Source: an uncultured Pelagibacteraceae bacterium
Lineage (GTDB): Bacteria > Pseudomonadota > Alphaproteobacteria > Pelagibacterales > Pelagibacteraceae
Reading direction: 5' to 3'
DNA: 64,000 nt
NCBI GenBank assembly: GCA_902527265.1
Contig: CABZNY010000003.1
Location: forward strand, 1 to 64,000
Of this stretch, positions 43,791 through 51,457 are shown in pieces; positions within the stretch are counted from its first letter, which is position 1; every line of letters starts with the position of its first letter. A program made the translations under genes and the position numbers. The notes below the pieces were generated by a model. The model had not been told where the DNA came from and searched no databases. It worked only from the letters and a program-made list of their open reading frames with translations.

Positions 43791-43807
43791 TACAACTTTA
43801 AGTTGTA
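43791..43807. repeat. 17-bp palindrome (TACAACT-TTA-AGTTGTA)
   Basis: A perfect 7-bp inverted repeat with a 3-base centre sits 4 bases past the hydroxyacid dehydrogenase stop and about 100 bases before the TRAP genes. It could be an operator or a weak terminator; there is no T tract after it. Regulator binding is not established. Confidence 0.45.
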
Positions 43808-43851
43808 ATATTTAAATCAATTATCTTTAGAAATTTATTACAGTCTTTTGT

Positions 43852-43880
43852 TTGAATTTTTTTTCTCTTTATGTTTAAAT
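43852..43880 (+). promoter_or_regulatory. Promoter-like element upstream of the TRAP binding protein
   Basis: TTGAAT (43852-43857) and TTAAAT (43875-43880) are 17 bases apart, the same pair and spacing as upstream of the RbsB-type gene. The -10 lies in the 12-bp palindrome TTTAAATTTAAA (43874-43885), about 25 bases before the ATG. It is only a pattern match in A+T-rich DNA. Confidence 0.35.
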
Positions 43881-43909
43881 TTAAAAAAACATAACCGAGA
43901 GGGGATATA

Positions 43910-44926
43910 ATGTTAAAATTAATAACAAAAATAACTGCTGCGATTGCTGTAGTGTCTATTGCTTTATTAGGTTCTGCTAATGCAAAAACTTTAAAAATAG
44001 AAACTCACTTTACAGCTAGCTCACCAAATGGTGAAGTTGCAGCTCAATTCGCTAAAAACGTAGAAAAGTTTTCTGGCGGAAGCTTAAAAGTACAAATGTT
44101 CTACTCATCATCAGTTACAGGAAAGTCTGCTGAGGTTTTTAACTCTGCACAAACTGGAATTATTGACTGTGATATGACAGGTGCTGGATACCAAACTGGT
44201 AAAAACGCAGCTTTCCAATTCGCAGGCGATGTAATGGGTGGATATGACAACCCGTATCAACAATATGACTTCTTAAAGTTTCCAGGAGCTCAAGAAGCTG
44301 TTGATGCACTATACAACAAATATGGAATGACTTTAATCGGTTGGTGGATACCAGGACATGAGTCTTTAATATCTAGTAAACCAATTCCAGATGTTGCGTC
44401 TATCAAAGACTTTAAATTTAGATCGCCTCCAGGAATGGAAAGTATGATCTTTACAGCATTAGGTGCTAAGCCAATCGTGATGGATTTTGGTGAAGTTCCA
44501 ACTGCTTTACAAACTGGTCTAATTGATGGTGCCGACTATTCATCTTTAGCTACAAACTATGCAGGTGGACACTATGAGCAAAATAAATATGCTACATATC
44601 CAGGTTTCCACTCTATGCCAGCTGACCATTTAGCTTGTAATACAAAAGTTTGGAACAAGTTAAAACCTCATGAAAAAGGTGCAATGCTAGCAGCAATCGA
44701 AATCTGCGGTAGAACAATCACTAGTTTAGTCGAGAGAAAAAATGCTGAAGCAGTTAAAGCTTTAACTGCTATGGGTGTTACTCTTCATGACTGGTCTAGA
44801 GAAGATAGACTTAAGTTCAGAAATGCTGCTTTAGGCGCATGGGAAGAATGGAAGAAAAAATCTCCTGAAGCTGCCGCTCTTATTGAGATACACAAAGCTT
44901 ATATGAAAGCTAACGGTATCCTATAA
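43910..44926 (+). CDS. dctP: TRAP transporter solute-binding protein (DctP family)
   Basis: A 338-aa periplasmic protein with a signal peptide (MLKLITKITAAIAVVSIALLGSANA, cleavage before KTLKIE). The mature part has KIETHFTASSPNGEVAAQFAKNVEKFSGGSLKVQMFYSSS, the DctP opening, and the substrate-Arg segment FKFRSPPGMESMIFTALGAKPIVMDFGEVPTALQTGLIDGADY. TRAP systems use a sodium gradient to import organic acids such as uronates, aldonates or keto acids. The Shine-Dalgarno is strong (GAGAGGGGATATAATG). A hairpin after the stop separates it from the membrane genes. Sugar acids are the natural guess for the substrate, given the neighbours. Confidence 0.94.
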   Translation: MLKLITKITAAIAVVSIALLGSANAKTLKIETHFTASSPNGEVAAQFAKNVEKFSGGSLKVQMFYSSSVTGKSAEVFNSAQTGIIDCDMTGAGYQTGKNAAFQFAGDVMGGYDNPYQQYDFLKFPGAQEAVDALYNKYGMTLIGWWIPGHESLISSKPIPDVASIKDFKFRSPPGMESMIFTALGAKPIVMDFGEVPTALQTGLIDGADYSSLATNYAGGHYEQNKYATYPGFHSMPADHLACNTKVWNKLKPHEKGAMLAAIEICGRTITSLVERKNAEAVKALTAMGVTLHDWSREDRLKFRNAALGAWEEWKKKSPEAAALIEIHKAYMKANGIL

Positions 44927-44950
44927 TTGTTAGCAACATAAAAAAATACT

Positions 44951-44972
44951 GAAGGGCCTGAGAGGGCCCTTC
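44951..44972 (+). terminator. Hairpin between TRAP binding protein and membrane subunits
   Basis: The perfect 8-bp stem GAAGGGCC / GGCCCTTC (44951-44958 and 44965-44972) with a 6-base loop lies 24 bases after the dctP stop and 22 bases before the dctQ start. A T-rich stretch occurs within 20 bases after it. It is the third of four such hairpins after a binding-protein gene in this window. Confidence 0.72.
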
Positions 44973-44994
44973 TTATTAAACAATTTTTTTGCCA

Positions 44995-45579
44995 ATGGAC
45001 GATAAAGAGCTTCAAGATAAACAATTAAAAGAGCAAAGTGAAAAAGTTGCAAGCAAAGACGATTTTCCAATATTTTGGATAGATAGAATTTCTCTATTTT
45101 TAAGCCATACAATAAAATATTTAATTCCTGTAATAGTACTTGTGATGATGTACGAAATCTTCATGAGATATGTATTATTTAAACCTACCTTATGGGCTAA
45201 TGAATTATGCTTATGGTTGGCTGGCGTTTGTTATTTAGTTGGCGGTATATATGCAACAAGATTAAGAAGCCATATAAGAATAGTATTATTATATGATTAT
45301 GTCAGTAGACCGACACAGCGAATTTTTGATCTAATTAGCACTATAGTTATTGTTCTTTTTGCAGGTGCTGTAATTTATGGTGGTATGGAGGATGCTTACA
45401 GATCATTTGTAAACTGGGAGAGATTTGCAACTTATTGGGACCCACCTATACCTGCTACTATGAAACCACTTACACTAATATGTGTATTTCTTATTGCACT
45501 TCAGTCTATTAACAATTTAATAATCGATTGGAGAAATCCTAAGGAAAGACAATACGATCCAGCAAAAGATTTAGAATAA
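44995..45579 (+). CDS. dctQ: TRAP transporter small membrane subunit (DctQ family)
   Basis: The 194-aa small subunit of the TRAP transporter, with about four hydrophobic spans (starting FLSHTIKYLIPVIVLVMMYEIFMRYVLF, then ANELCLWLAGVCYLVGGIYATRLRSHI). I prefer ATG at 44995 to the track's TTG at 44989. The charged N-terminus (DDKELQDKQLKEQSEKVASKDD) is unusually long for this family. The DctM gene follows after 1 base. It forms a complex with DctM. Confidence 0.9.
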   Translation: MDDKELQDKQLKEQSEKVASKDDFPIFWIDRISLFLSHTIKYLIPVIVLVMMYEIFMRYVLFKPTLWANELCLWLAGVCYLVGGIYATRLRSHIRIVLLYDYVSRPTQRIFDLISTIVIVLFAGAVIYGGMEDAYRSFVNWERFATYWDPPIPATMKPLTLICVFLIALQSINNLIIDWRNPKERQYDPAKDLE

Positions 45580-45580
45580 T

Positions 45581-46903
45581 ATGGAATTTGAAATAGGAAC
45601 ACTCTCGATAATACTGATTGTTGGATTGCTAGCTCTTATAGCTATTGGTGTTCCAATGGGTTTTGCATCAGGTTTTATGGGTGCTGTACTCGTATTTTTA
45701 TATATAGGTGAGCATGCATTAGGAATTCTACTTTCAAGATATTATTCGCTTGTTGTAACCTATTCTTTTTTATCGGTACCTTTATTTATATTCATGGCCT
45801 CCTTACTTGAACGCTCAAATATAGCGAGAGATTTATATGATGCATTAAATGCTTGGTTAAGAAAAACTAGAGGAGGAGTTGGTGTTGTTACTGCAATCAT
45901 GGCAACAATTATGGCTGCGATGAGTGGAATTATCGGAGGAGAAATAGTTTTATTAGGACTGATTGCACTGCCGCAGATGTTGAGATTAAAATATGATCAA
46001 GACATGTCTATTGGTATTATTTGTGCATCAGGTTCTCTAGGTACTATGATACCTCCGTCTATTGTTTTAATTATTTACGGATTGACAACAGAAACATCAA
46101 TTACAATGTTATTTCAAGAAGCTATTGTTCCAGGTCTAATGATTTCAGGCTTAATTATTACTTACATTCTCATACGAACAAGATTACAACCGCATCTTGC
46201 ACCATTAAGTGATGAACCAGCGTTAACTTTAAAAGAAAAAATGTCTTACCTTCCAGGCCTTCTACCACCAATTGGTATTGTAATAATTGTTTTAGGTTCA
46301 ATTTATTCTGGAATAACAGGTATCACAGAAGCAGCTGGTATGGGTGTAGTTGCAACGTTAATTATAATAGGCGCAAGAAAAGAGCTGACATGGTTTCTAT
46401 TTAAAGATGCGCTTGTTCGAACTTTTAAAGCATCAGGTACGATTTTAACTATTACATTTGGAGCTACGGTTTTAGCTGGAGCTTATTCTTTAGCGGGTGG
46501 ACCAACTTATGTAGCCGAAACTATTTTAGCTTATGATTTAAAACCAATGTACTTAATCTTTATGATGCAAGTAATGTTTTTGATAATGGGTGCTTTTATG
46601 GATTGGGTTGGAATTGTCCTACTGGCTATGCCTGTATTTTTACCAATAGTTCTTGCACTTGGTTTTGATCCTATATGGTTTGGAATCTTATTTTGCGTAA
46701 ATATGCAAGTCTCATTTTTAAGCCCACCTTTTGGTCCAGCAGCTTTTTATTTAAAATCGGTAGCACCTCCACATATTTCATTAACAGACATTTTCAGAGG
46801 ATTTGCTCCATTCGTAGTAATTCAATTAATTGTTTTAGCATGTGTAATGTACTTTCCAGAAGCAATGACACAAAATTTCCACGAATTCGTACCTAAAAAA
46901 TAA
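45581..46903 (+). CDS. dctM: TRAP transporter large membrane subunit (DctM family)
   Basis: A 440-aa protein with about 11-12 hydrophobic segments. The DctM signatures include GVPMGFASGFMGAVLVFL near the start, FLSVPLFIFMASLLERSNIARDLYDALNAW, MSGIIGGEIVLLGLIALPQM and CASGSLGTMIPPSIVLIIYGLTTE, and a late conserved ISLTDIFRGFAPFVVIQ. It carries the sodium-coupled transport path for the acid bound by the DctP protein. The sugar-acid reductase gene follows with no gap. No anomalies are seen. Confidence 0.94.
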   Translation: MEFEIGTLSIILIVGLLALIAIGVPMGFASGFMGAVLVFLYIGEHALGILLSRYYSLVVTYSFLSVPLFIFMASLLERSNIARDLYDALNAWLRKTRGGVGVVTAIMATIMAAMSGIIGGEIVLLGLIALPQMLRLKYDQDMSIGIICASGSLGTMIPPSIVLIIYGLTTETSITMLFQEAIVPGLMISGLIITYILIRTRLQPHLAPLSDEPALTLKEKMSYLPGLLPPIGIVIIVLGSIYSGITGITEAAGMGVVATLIIIGARKELTWFLFKDALVRTFKASGTILTITFGATVLAGAYSLAGGPTYVAETILAYDLKPMYLIFMMQVMFLIMGAFMDWVGIVLLAMPVFLPIVLALGFDPIWFGILFCVNMQVSFLSPPFGPAAFYLKSVAPPHISLTDIFRGFAPFVVIQLIVLACVMYFPEAMTQNFHEFVPKK

Positions 46904-47776
46904 ATGACAAAAAAAATAGGTTTTATAGGCATAGGCCTGATGGGTCTGCCAATGTCTAAAAATATAGTAAAAGCTGGATATAATTTAACAGTATTCAATA
47001 GATCAAAGAATAAAGCAGAACCACTTAAAGAATTTGGAGCAAAAATTTCAAATACGTTAAAAGATGCTGTGGATGGAAGTGATATTGTTATAACAATGTT
47101 AACAGATGATACTGCTGTGGATGCAGTGATGAACAATACTGATTTTTTAGAAAACTTAAAATCTGGTTCAATAGTTATTGATATGAGTTCAGTTAAACCA
47201 ACTACTGCAACAAAACATGGTAATTATTTTAAATTAAAAAATATAAATTATTTGGATGCACCTGTATCTGGAGGAACAATTGGTGCAGAGGAAGCATCAT
47301 TGGCTATAATGGTTGGGGGAGAGCAAAATATTTTTGATGATGCATTTGATATTTTAAAAACAATGGGTAATCCAACATTAGTTGGTCCAATTGGAAGTGG
47401 ACAAGTATCTAAATTAGCAAATCAAATCATTGTTGGTTTAGCAATAGGCGCTGTGGCAGAGGCCGTAACTCTTTGTGAAAAAGCAGGAGCTGATCCAAAT
47501 AAAATGATTAAAGCTTTGTCTGGTGGTTGGGCAGACAGTAAAGTTTTACAAACGCATGGAAAAAGAATGATCGATAAAGATTTTACTCCAAAAGGCAAAA
47601 CATCTGGTCAATTAAAAGATATGAATAATATCTTAGAATGTGCCAGTAATTATAATACTCATTTACCTATTTCAAATTTGGTTAAAGAAATGTATAAATC
47701 TCTTGTTGATAATGGACAAGGTGAAACAGATCATAGTTCACTTTATAAAGAAATTGAAAGGATAAATAATAAATGA
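46904..47776 (+). CDS. NAD-dependent beta-hydroxyacid dehydrogenase (GarR/tartronate semialdehyde reductase-like)
   Basis: A 290-aa beta-hydroxyacid dehydrogenase. The N-terminal nucleotide motif is GFIGIGLMGLPMSKNIVKAG, the substrate motif DAPVSGGTIGAEEASLAIMVGG, and the catalytic Lys is in GQVSKLANQIIVG. This places it in the GarR/GlxR/3-hydroxyisobutyrate dehydrogenase group, which reduces tartronate semialdehyde, or oxidises 3-hydroxyisobutyrate. Lying straight after TRAP genes and before an SDR (4-base overlap), it likely works in sugar-acid catabolism, with 2-hydroxy-3-oxopropionate as one candidate substrate. Confidence 0.87.
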   Translation: MTKKIGFIGIGLMGLPMSKNIVKAGYNLTVFNRSKNKAEPLKEFGAKISNTLKDAVDGSDIVITMLTDDTAVDAVMNNTDFLENLKSGSIVIDMSSVKPTTATKHGNYFKLKNINYLDAPVSGGTIGAEEASLAIMVGGEQNIFDDAFDILKTMGNPTLVGPIGSGQVSKLANQIIVGLAIGAVAEAVTLCEKAGADPNKMIKALSGGWADSKVLQTHGKRMIDKDFTPKGKTSGQLKDMNNILECASNYNTHLPISNLVKEMYKSLVDNGQGETDHSSLYKEIERINNK

Positions 47777-48516
47777 GTGGAAGATTAGAGGGTAAAAAAA
47801 TTGTAGTTACGGCAGCAGGCCAAGGTATCGGAAAAGCAACAGCAATCGCTTTTCATAATGAAGGGGCCCATGTAATAGCAACAGATTTGAATGAAAAAAC
47901 TTTAGCTGATTTAAATAAAGAATATCCTAATATTAAAATTAAAACTTTAGACTCTACAGACAACAAAGCAATTTTAGATTTTGTTAAAACACTTGATGAG
48001 GTAAATGTTCTATTTAATGCAGTAGGATTTGTTCATCATGGAACAATTTTAGATTGCGAAGAAAAAGATTGGGATTTTTCTTTTGATGTAAACATTAAAT
48101 CTATGTATTTCATGTGCAGAGCAATTTTACCGTTAATGGTGAAGCAAAATGGTGGAAGTATAATCAATGTTTCGTCTATTGCCTCTAGTTTAAAAGGTTT
48201 ACCAAATAGATTTGTTTATGGCGCTTCAAAAGCTGCAATTATTGGGTTAACTAAGTCTATAGCTTCAGACTTTGTAAAACAAAATATTAGATGTAATTCA
48301 ATAGCACCAGGAACAGTTTTCTCTCCTTCTTGGCAAGAAAGAGTAAACCAGAGTCCTGATCCTGTTCAAGCTAAGAAAGATTTTATAGCAAGACAACCAA
48401 TGGGAAGATTGGGAACAGCTGAAGAAATTGCCTCTATGGCTATTTATTTAGCTGGCGATGAATCAACATTTACAACAGGGAATACATTTTCTGTTGATGG
48501 TGGAATGACAATTTAA
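47773..48516 (+). CDS. SDR dehydrogenase, 2-keto-3-deoxy-L-fuconate dehydrogenase-like
   Basis: A 247-aa short-chain dehydrogenase, with the nucleotide motif VVTAAGQGIGKATAIAF in place of the usual TGxxxGxG. The Ser is in IINVSSIASSLKG and the Tyr-Lys is in YGASKAAIIGL. The TAAGQGIG form, and TDSTD-like NAD-specificity region (ATDLNEKTLADL), are shared with DHRS6/BDH2 and with 2-keto-3-deoxy-L-fuconate dehydrogenases. The next gene encodes an FAH hydrolase, as in the Xanthomonas/Burkholderia L-fucose route, where the SDR makes a 2,4-diketo acid for the hydrolase. The assignment rests on both motif and neighbour. Confidence 0.78.
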   Translation: MSGRLEGKKIVVTAAGQGIGKATAIAFHNEGAHVIATDLNEKTLADLNKEYPNIKIKTLDSTDNKAILDFVKTLDEVNVLFNAVGFVHHGTILDCEEKDWDFSFDVNIKSMYFMCRAILPLMVKQNGGSIINVSSIASSLKGLPNRFVYGASKAAIIGLTKSIASDFVKQNIRCNSIAPGTVFSPSWQERVNQSPDPVQAKKDFIARQPMGRLGTAEEIASMAIYLAGDESTFTTGNTFSVDGGMTI

Positions 48517-48532
48517 ATATAAAGGAGAAACA

Positions 48533-49375
48533 ATGAAATTATTAAGAGTAGGTGAAAAAGGAAAAGAAAAACCAGCAATTTTAGACGCTGATGGAAAAAT
48601 AAGAGACATAAGTTCTCACATAAACGATTTAAACCCAGAAAATTTAAATTTTGAAACAATGTCAAAAATTCAAAGTGAAGATACATCAAGACTTCCTGAA
48701 CTTTCATCTAATCAAAGAGTAGGTTCATGCATTACAAGTCCTGGAAAATTTGTAGCAATAGGACTTAATTATTCAGATCATGCAGCTGAAGTCGGTGCTG
48801 ATATTCCTAAAGAACCAATAATGTTTATGAAAGCTACTAGCTCAATGTGTGGTCCTAATGATGATGTAGAAATAGTCTCTGGATCAAAAAAACTAGATTG
48901 GGAAGTTGAACTTGGAATTGTAATTGGAAAAGAAGCAAAACATATTTCAGAAAGTCAATCACAAGATCATATTTTAGGATATTGTTTAGTAAACGATGTC
49001 AGTGAACGAGAATGGCAAATTGAAAAAATGGGACAATGGGTTAAAGGAAAGTCTCATGACACTTATGGACCTACTGGGCCTTACTTAGTAACTAAAGATG
49101 AAATTAAAGACATTAATAATTTAAAGATGATGCTGGATGTAAATGGTGAAAGAATGCAAACAGGGAATACAAGTACTATGATTTTTAATGTAGATATCAT
49201 TGTATCTTATGTGAGTAAGTTCATGTCATTACAACCTGGAGATATTATAACTACAGGTACCCCTCCAGGAGTAGGCATGGGAAGAAAACCCCAAGTATTT
49301 TTAAAAGCTGGTGATGAAATGAAATTATCTATAGAAAATTTAGGAGAACAGAACTCTAAAGTAGTTGCTGTTTAA
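48533..49375 (+). CDS. Fumarylacetoacetate hydrolase-family protein (diketo-acid hydrolase-like)
   Basis: A 280-aa FAH-family enzyme. FVAIGLNYSDHAAEVGADIPKEPIMFMKATSSMCGP and DWEVELGIVIGKEAKHI carry metal-binding glutamates; NDVSEREWQIEKMGQWVKGKSHDTYGPTGPYL and GDIITTGTPPGVGMGRKP complete the active site. The closest characterised type hydrolyses 2,4-diketo-3-deoxy-L-fuconate to pyruvate and lactate, a reaction that fits the SDR immediately before it. It has a good Shine-Dalgarno (AAAGGAGAAACAATG). Database names such as ureidoglycolate lyase would be misleading here. Confidence 0.83.
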   Translation: MKLLRVGEKGKEKPAILDADGKIRDISSHINDLNPENLNFETMSKIQSEDTSRLPELSSNQRVGSCITSPGKFVAIGLNYSDHAAEVGADIPKEPIMFMKATSSMCGPNDDVEIVSGSKKLDWEVELGIVIGKEAKHISESQSQDHILGYCLVNDVSEREWQIEKMGQWVKGKSHDTYGPTGPYLVTKDEIKDINNLKMMLDVNGERMQTGNTSTMIFNVDIIVSYVSKFMSLQPGDIITTGTPPGVGMGRKPQVFLKAGDEMKLSIENLGEQNSKVVAV

Positions 49376-49380
49376 TAATT

Positions 49381-50553
49381 GTGAAGATCAGCTCAATCAA
49401 AAGTCATATACTTAGATATGAGTTGGATAAAGAATTAGGATATTCTCAGCAATATTACAAACACAGAACTGCCCATCTAGTAGAGATAGAAACTGATGAA
49501 GGAATTAAGGGTTGGGGAGAATGTTTTGGCCCTGGAAATATAGCTCTCGCTAACAAATATGTTGTAGAAAAAGTAATACAGCCTTTTATAATAGGAGAAG
49601 ATCCAATTAATAAAGAATATATTTGGCATAAAGTTTATAATTTACTTAGAGATAGCGGTCAGAAAGGAATGCCTATTCAGGCATTATCAGGAATTGATAT
49701 AGCATTGTGGGATATACTAGCGAAAAAAGCAAAACTGCCTCTTTATCAATTATTAGGGGGTAAAACTAATAACAAAATTCCAGTTTATGGTTATGGAATG
49801 ATGCTGCAAAAAAAATCTGTCGAAGAATTATGTGAATTATTCAAAAAAGAAGCAAATCAAATTAAAGAAAAAAACTTCAAGGCGATGAAGATGAAAATTG
49901 GTTTAGGTCCGAAAGAAGATTTAAAGTTAGTTAGAGCAGTAAGAGAAGCAATTGGTGACGATTTTAAACTAATGGTCGATGCCAATCATGCATATAATAA
50001 AAATGATGCTTTGTACGTAGGTAAAGGATTAGATGAAATGGAAATTTATTGGTTTGAGGAACCTGTGGCACCAGAGGATTATGATGGATACAAAGAACTT
50101 AAAGAAAAATTAAAAACAAATATTGCTGGTGGTGAAGCAGAGTTCACAAAATATGGTTGGAACCAATTAATTAAAAATAATTGCATTGATATAGCCCAAC
50201 CGGAAGTTTGCGGTTTAGGTGGAATAACAGAATATTTAAAAGTATCAGCATTAGCTCAGTCGAATTTCATCCCAATTGTAAATCATGTATGGGGTTCAGC
50301 TTTAAGTGTAGCAGTAAATCTGCATTTACTTACTTCTTTACCAGATATGCCAGGTGGACTATTTCCAACAAAATCAATGTTAGAATTTGACACCACTGAA
50401 AAAAATATTTTTATTACAGATCTAGCTGAAGAAAAATTTTCAATTTTAGATCAAGTAAAAGACAAAGATGGATTTGCTATCCCATTAGAAAATATAGGAA
50501 TTGGAATTAATCCAAAAAAAGATTTTATAAAAGAATACGAGTATAATGGCTAA
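49381..50553 (+). CDS. Mandelate racemase-type acid-sugar dehydratase/cycloisomerase
   Basis: A 390-aa enolase-superfamily protein in the mandelate racemase subgroup. The Lys-X-Lys motif is KAMKMKIG, the metal-binding Asp, Glu and Glu lie in MVDANHAYN, YWFEEPVAPE and IAGGEAEF, and the His base is in IVNHVWGSALSV. The overall pattern resembles Agrobacterium D-galactarolactone cycloisomerase (Gci), including LRDSGQKGMPIQALSGIDIALWDI. L-fuconate dehydratase is another possibility, given the neighbouring diketo-acid route. The start is GTG at 49381, 5 bases after the FAH stop. Confidence 0.83.
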   Translation: MKISSIKSHILRYELDKELGYSQQYYKHRTAHLVEIETDEGIKGWGECFGPGNIALANKYVVEKVIQPFIIGEDPINKEYIWHKVYNLLRDSGQKGMPIQALSGIDIALWDILAKKAKLPLYQLLGGKTNNKIPVYGYGMMLQKKSVEELCELFKKEANQIKEKNFKAMKMKIGLGPKEDLKLVRAVREAIGDDFKLMVDANHAYNKNDALYVGKGLDEMEIYWFEEPVAPEDYDGYKELKEKLKTNIAGGEAEFTKYGWNQLIKNNCIDIAQPEVCGLGGITEYLKVSALAQSNFIPIVNHVWGSALSVAVNLHLLTSLPDMPGGLFPTKSMLEFDTTEKNIFITDLAEEKFSILDQVKDKDGFAIPLENIGIGINPKKDFIKEYEYNG

Positions 50554-51457
50554 GATAATAACTTCAAAACCTGAAGTTTTATGGAATTTAAAATGTACAT
50601 TAGGTGAGGGTACTTTGTGGGTCAAAGAGCATAACTCAATTTATATTACAGACATTAAAAAAAAAAGAATTCATATTTTAAATTTAAAAAATAAAAAAAA
50701 AGAAACTATCAAAGTAAATAAAGAAATAGGATTTTTAGCTCATATAAAAAATTATATATTTATATTAGGTCTCCAAGATGAATTAAGAATAGTAAATTTA
50801 AAAAATAAAAAAAAAATTAAATCAATAGCTATTGAAAAGTCATTAAAAATGAACAGGATTAATGATGGCAAAACAGATCTTAATGGAAAACTTTGGTTTG
50901 GAACAATGGATAACCCCGAAAGAAATATCCCAAATGGATCTCTTTATTGCCTAGATAAAAAATTTAATCTTAAAAAAGTAGATGACAATTACATGATTAC
51001 TAATGGACCTGCATTTATTGATAAAAAAAGCTTTTATCATACAGATAGTAGAAAAAGGATAATCTACAAAATTAAGATAGATAAAAATGAAGATATAATA
51101 AGTAAAAAAATATTTAAAAGATTTTCAAATAAGGAAGGAGTGCCAGATGGCATGACCTTAGATAAAGCTGGAAATTTATGGGTATGCCAATTTCACGGAG
51201 CTTGCGTAAGTGTTTTAAATAAATTTGCCAAACAGATACATAAGATCAATTTACCCGCTAAAAATATTACTAATTGTGCCTTTGGTGGTCCAAAAAATTC
51301 AGATTTATTTGTCACATCTGCTTTAAAAGGCATGAAAAACAGTGAAATTAAAAAATTTAAATTTTCAGGAAGTTTATTTAAAATACAAACTAATGCTATT
51401 GGTATAAACCAGAAAAAGTTTGTAATTAAAAATGCTAAAAAGAGACCTCTATTATGA
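50546..51457 (+). CDS. SMP-30/gluconolactonase-family lactonase
   Basis: A 303-aa six-bladed beta-propeller lactonase that hydrolyses aldono- or other sugar lactones to the acid, with a divalent metal. The metal Glu is in CTLGEGTLWV, the Asn in MNRINDGKTDLNGKLWFGTMD, a second Asn region in YMITNGPAFIDKKSFYHTDS, and the Asp in VPDGMTLDKAGNLW. The gene overlaps the mandelate-racemase gene by 8 bases and the ppc start by 26 bases. It would link sugar dehydrogenases to the acid dehydratases of this region. Several lysine-rich stretches are typical of the host base composition. Confidence 0.86.
   Translation: MAKIITSKPEVLWNLKCTLGEGTLWVKEHNSIYITDIKKKRIHILNLKNKKKETIKVNKEIGFLAHIKNYIFILGLQDELRIVNLKNKKKIKSIAIEKSLKMNRINDGKTDLNGKLWFGTMDNPERNIPNGSLYCLDKKFNLKKVDDNYMITNGPAFIDKKSFYHTDSRKRIIYKIKIDKNEDIISKKIFKRFSNKEGVPDGMTLDKAGNLWVCQFHGACVSVLNKFAKQIHKINLPAKNITNCAFGGPKNSDLFVTSALKGMKNSEIKKFKFSGSLFKIQTNAIGINQKKFVIKNAKKRPLL

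Noticed and set aside
46822-47136. 104-aa minus-strand ORF across the DctM/GarR-like junction
   Set aside because: It is antisense to two supported genes and has a composition typical of shadow frames.
13151-51457. A mobile genomic island with integrase or tRNA attachment site
   Set aside because: No integrase, transposase, tRNA gene or direct repeat was seen at either end, so only gene content suggests a variable region.
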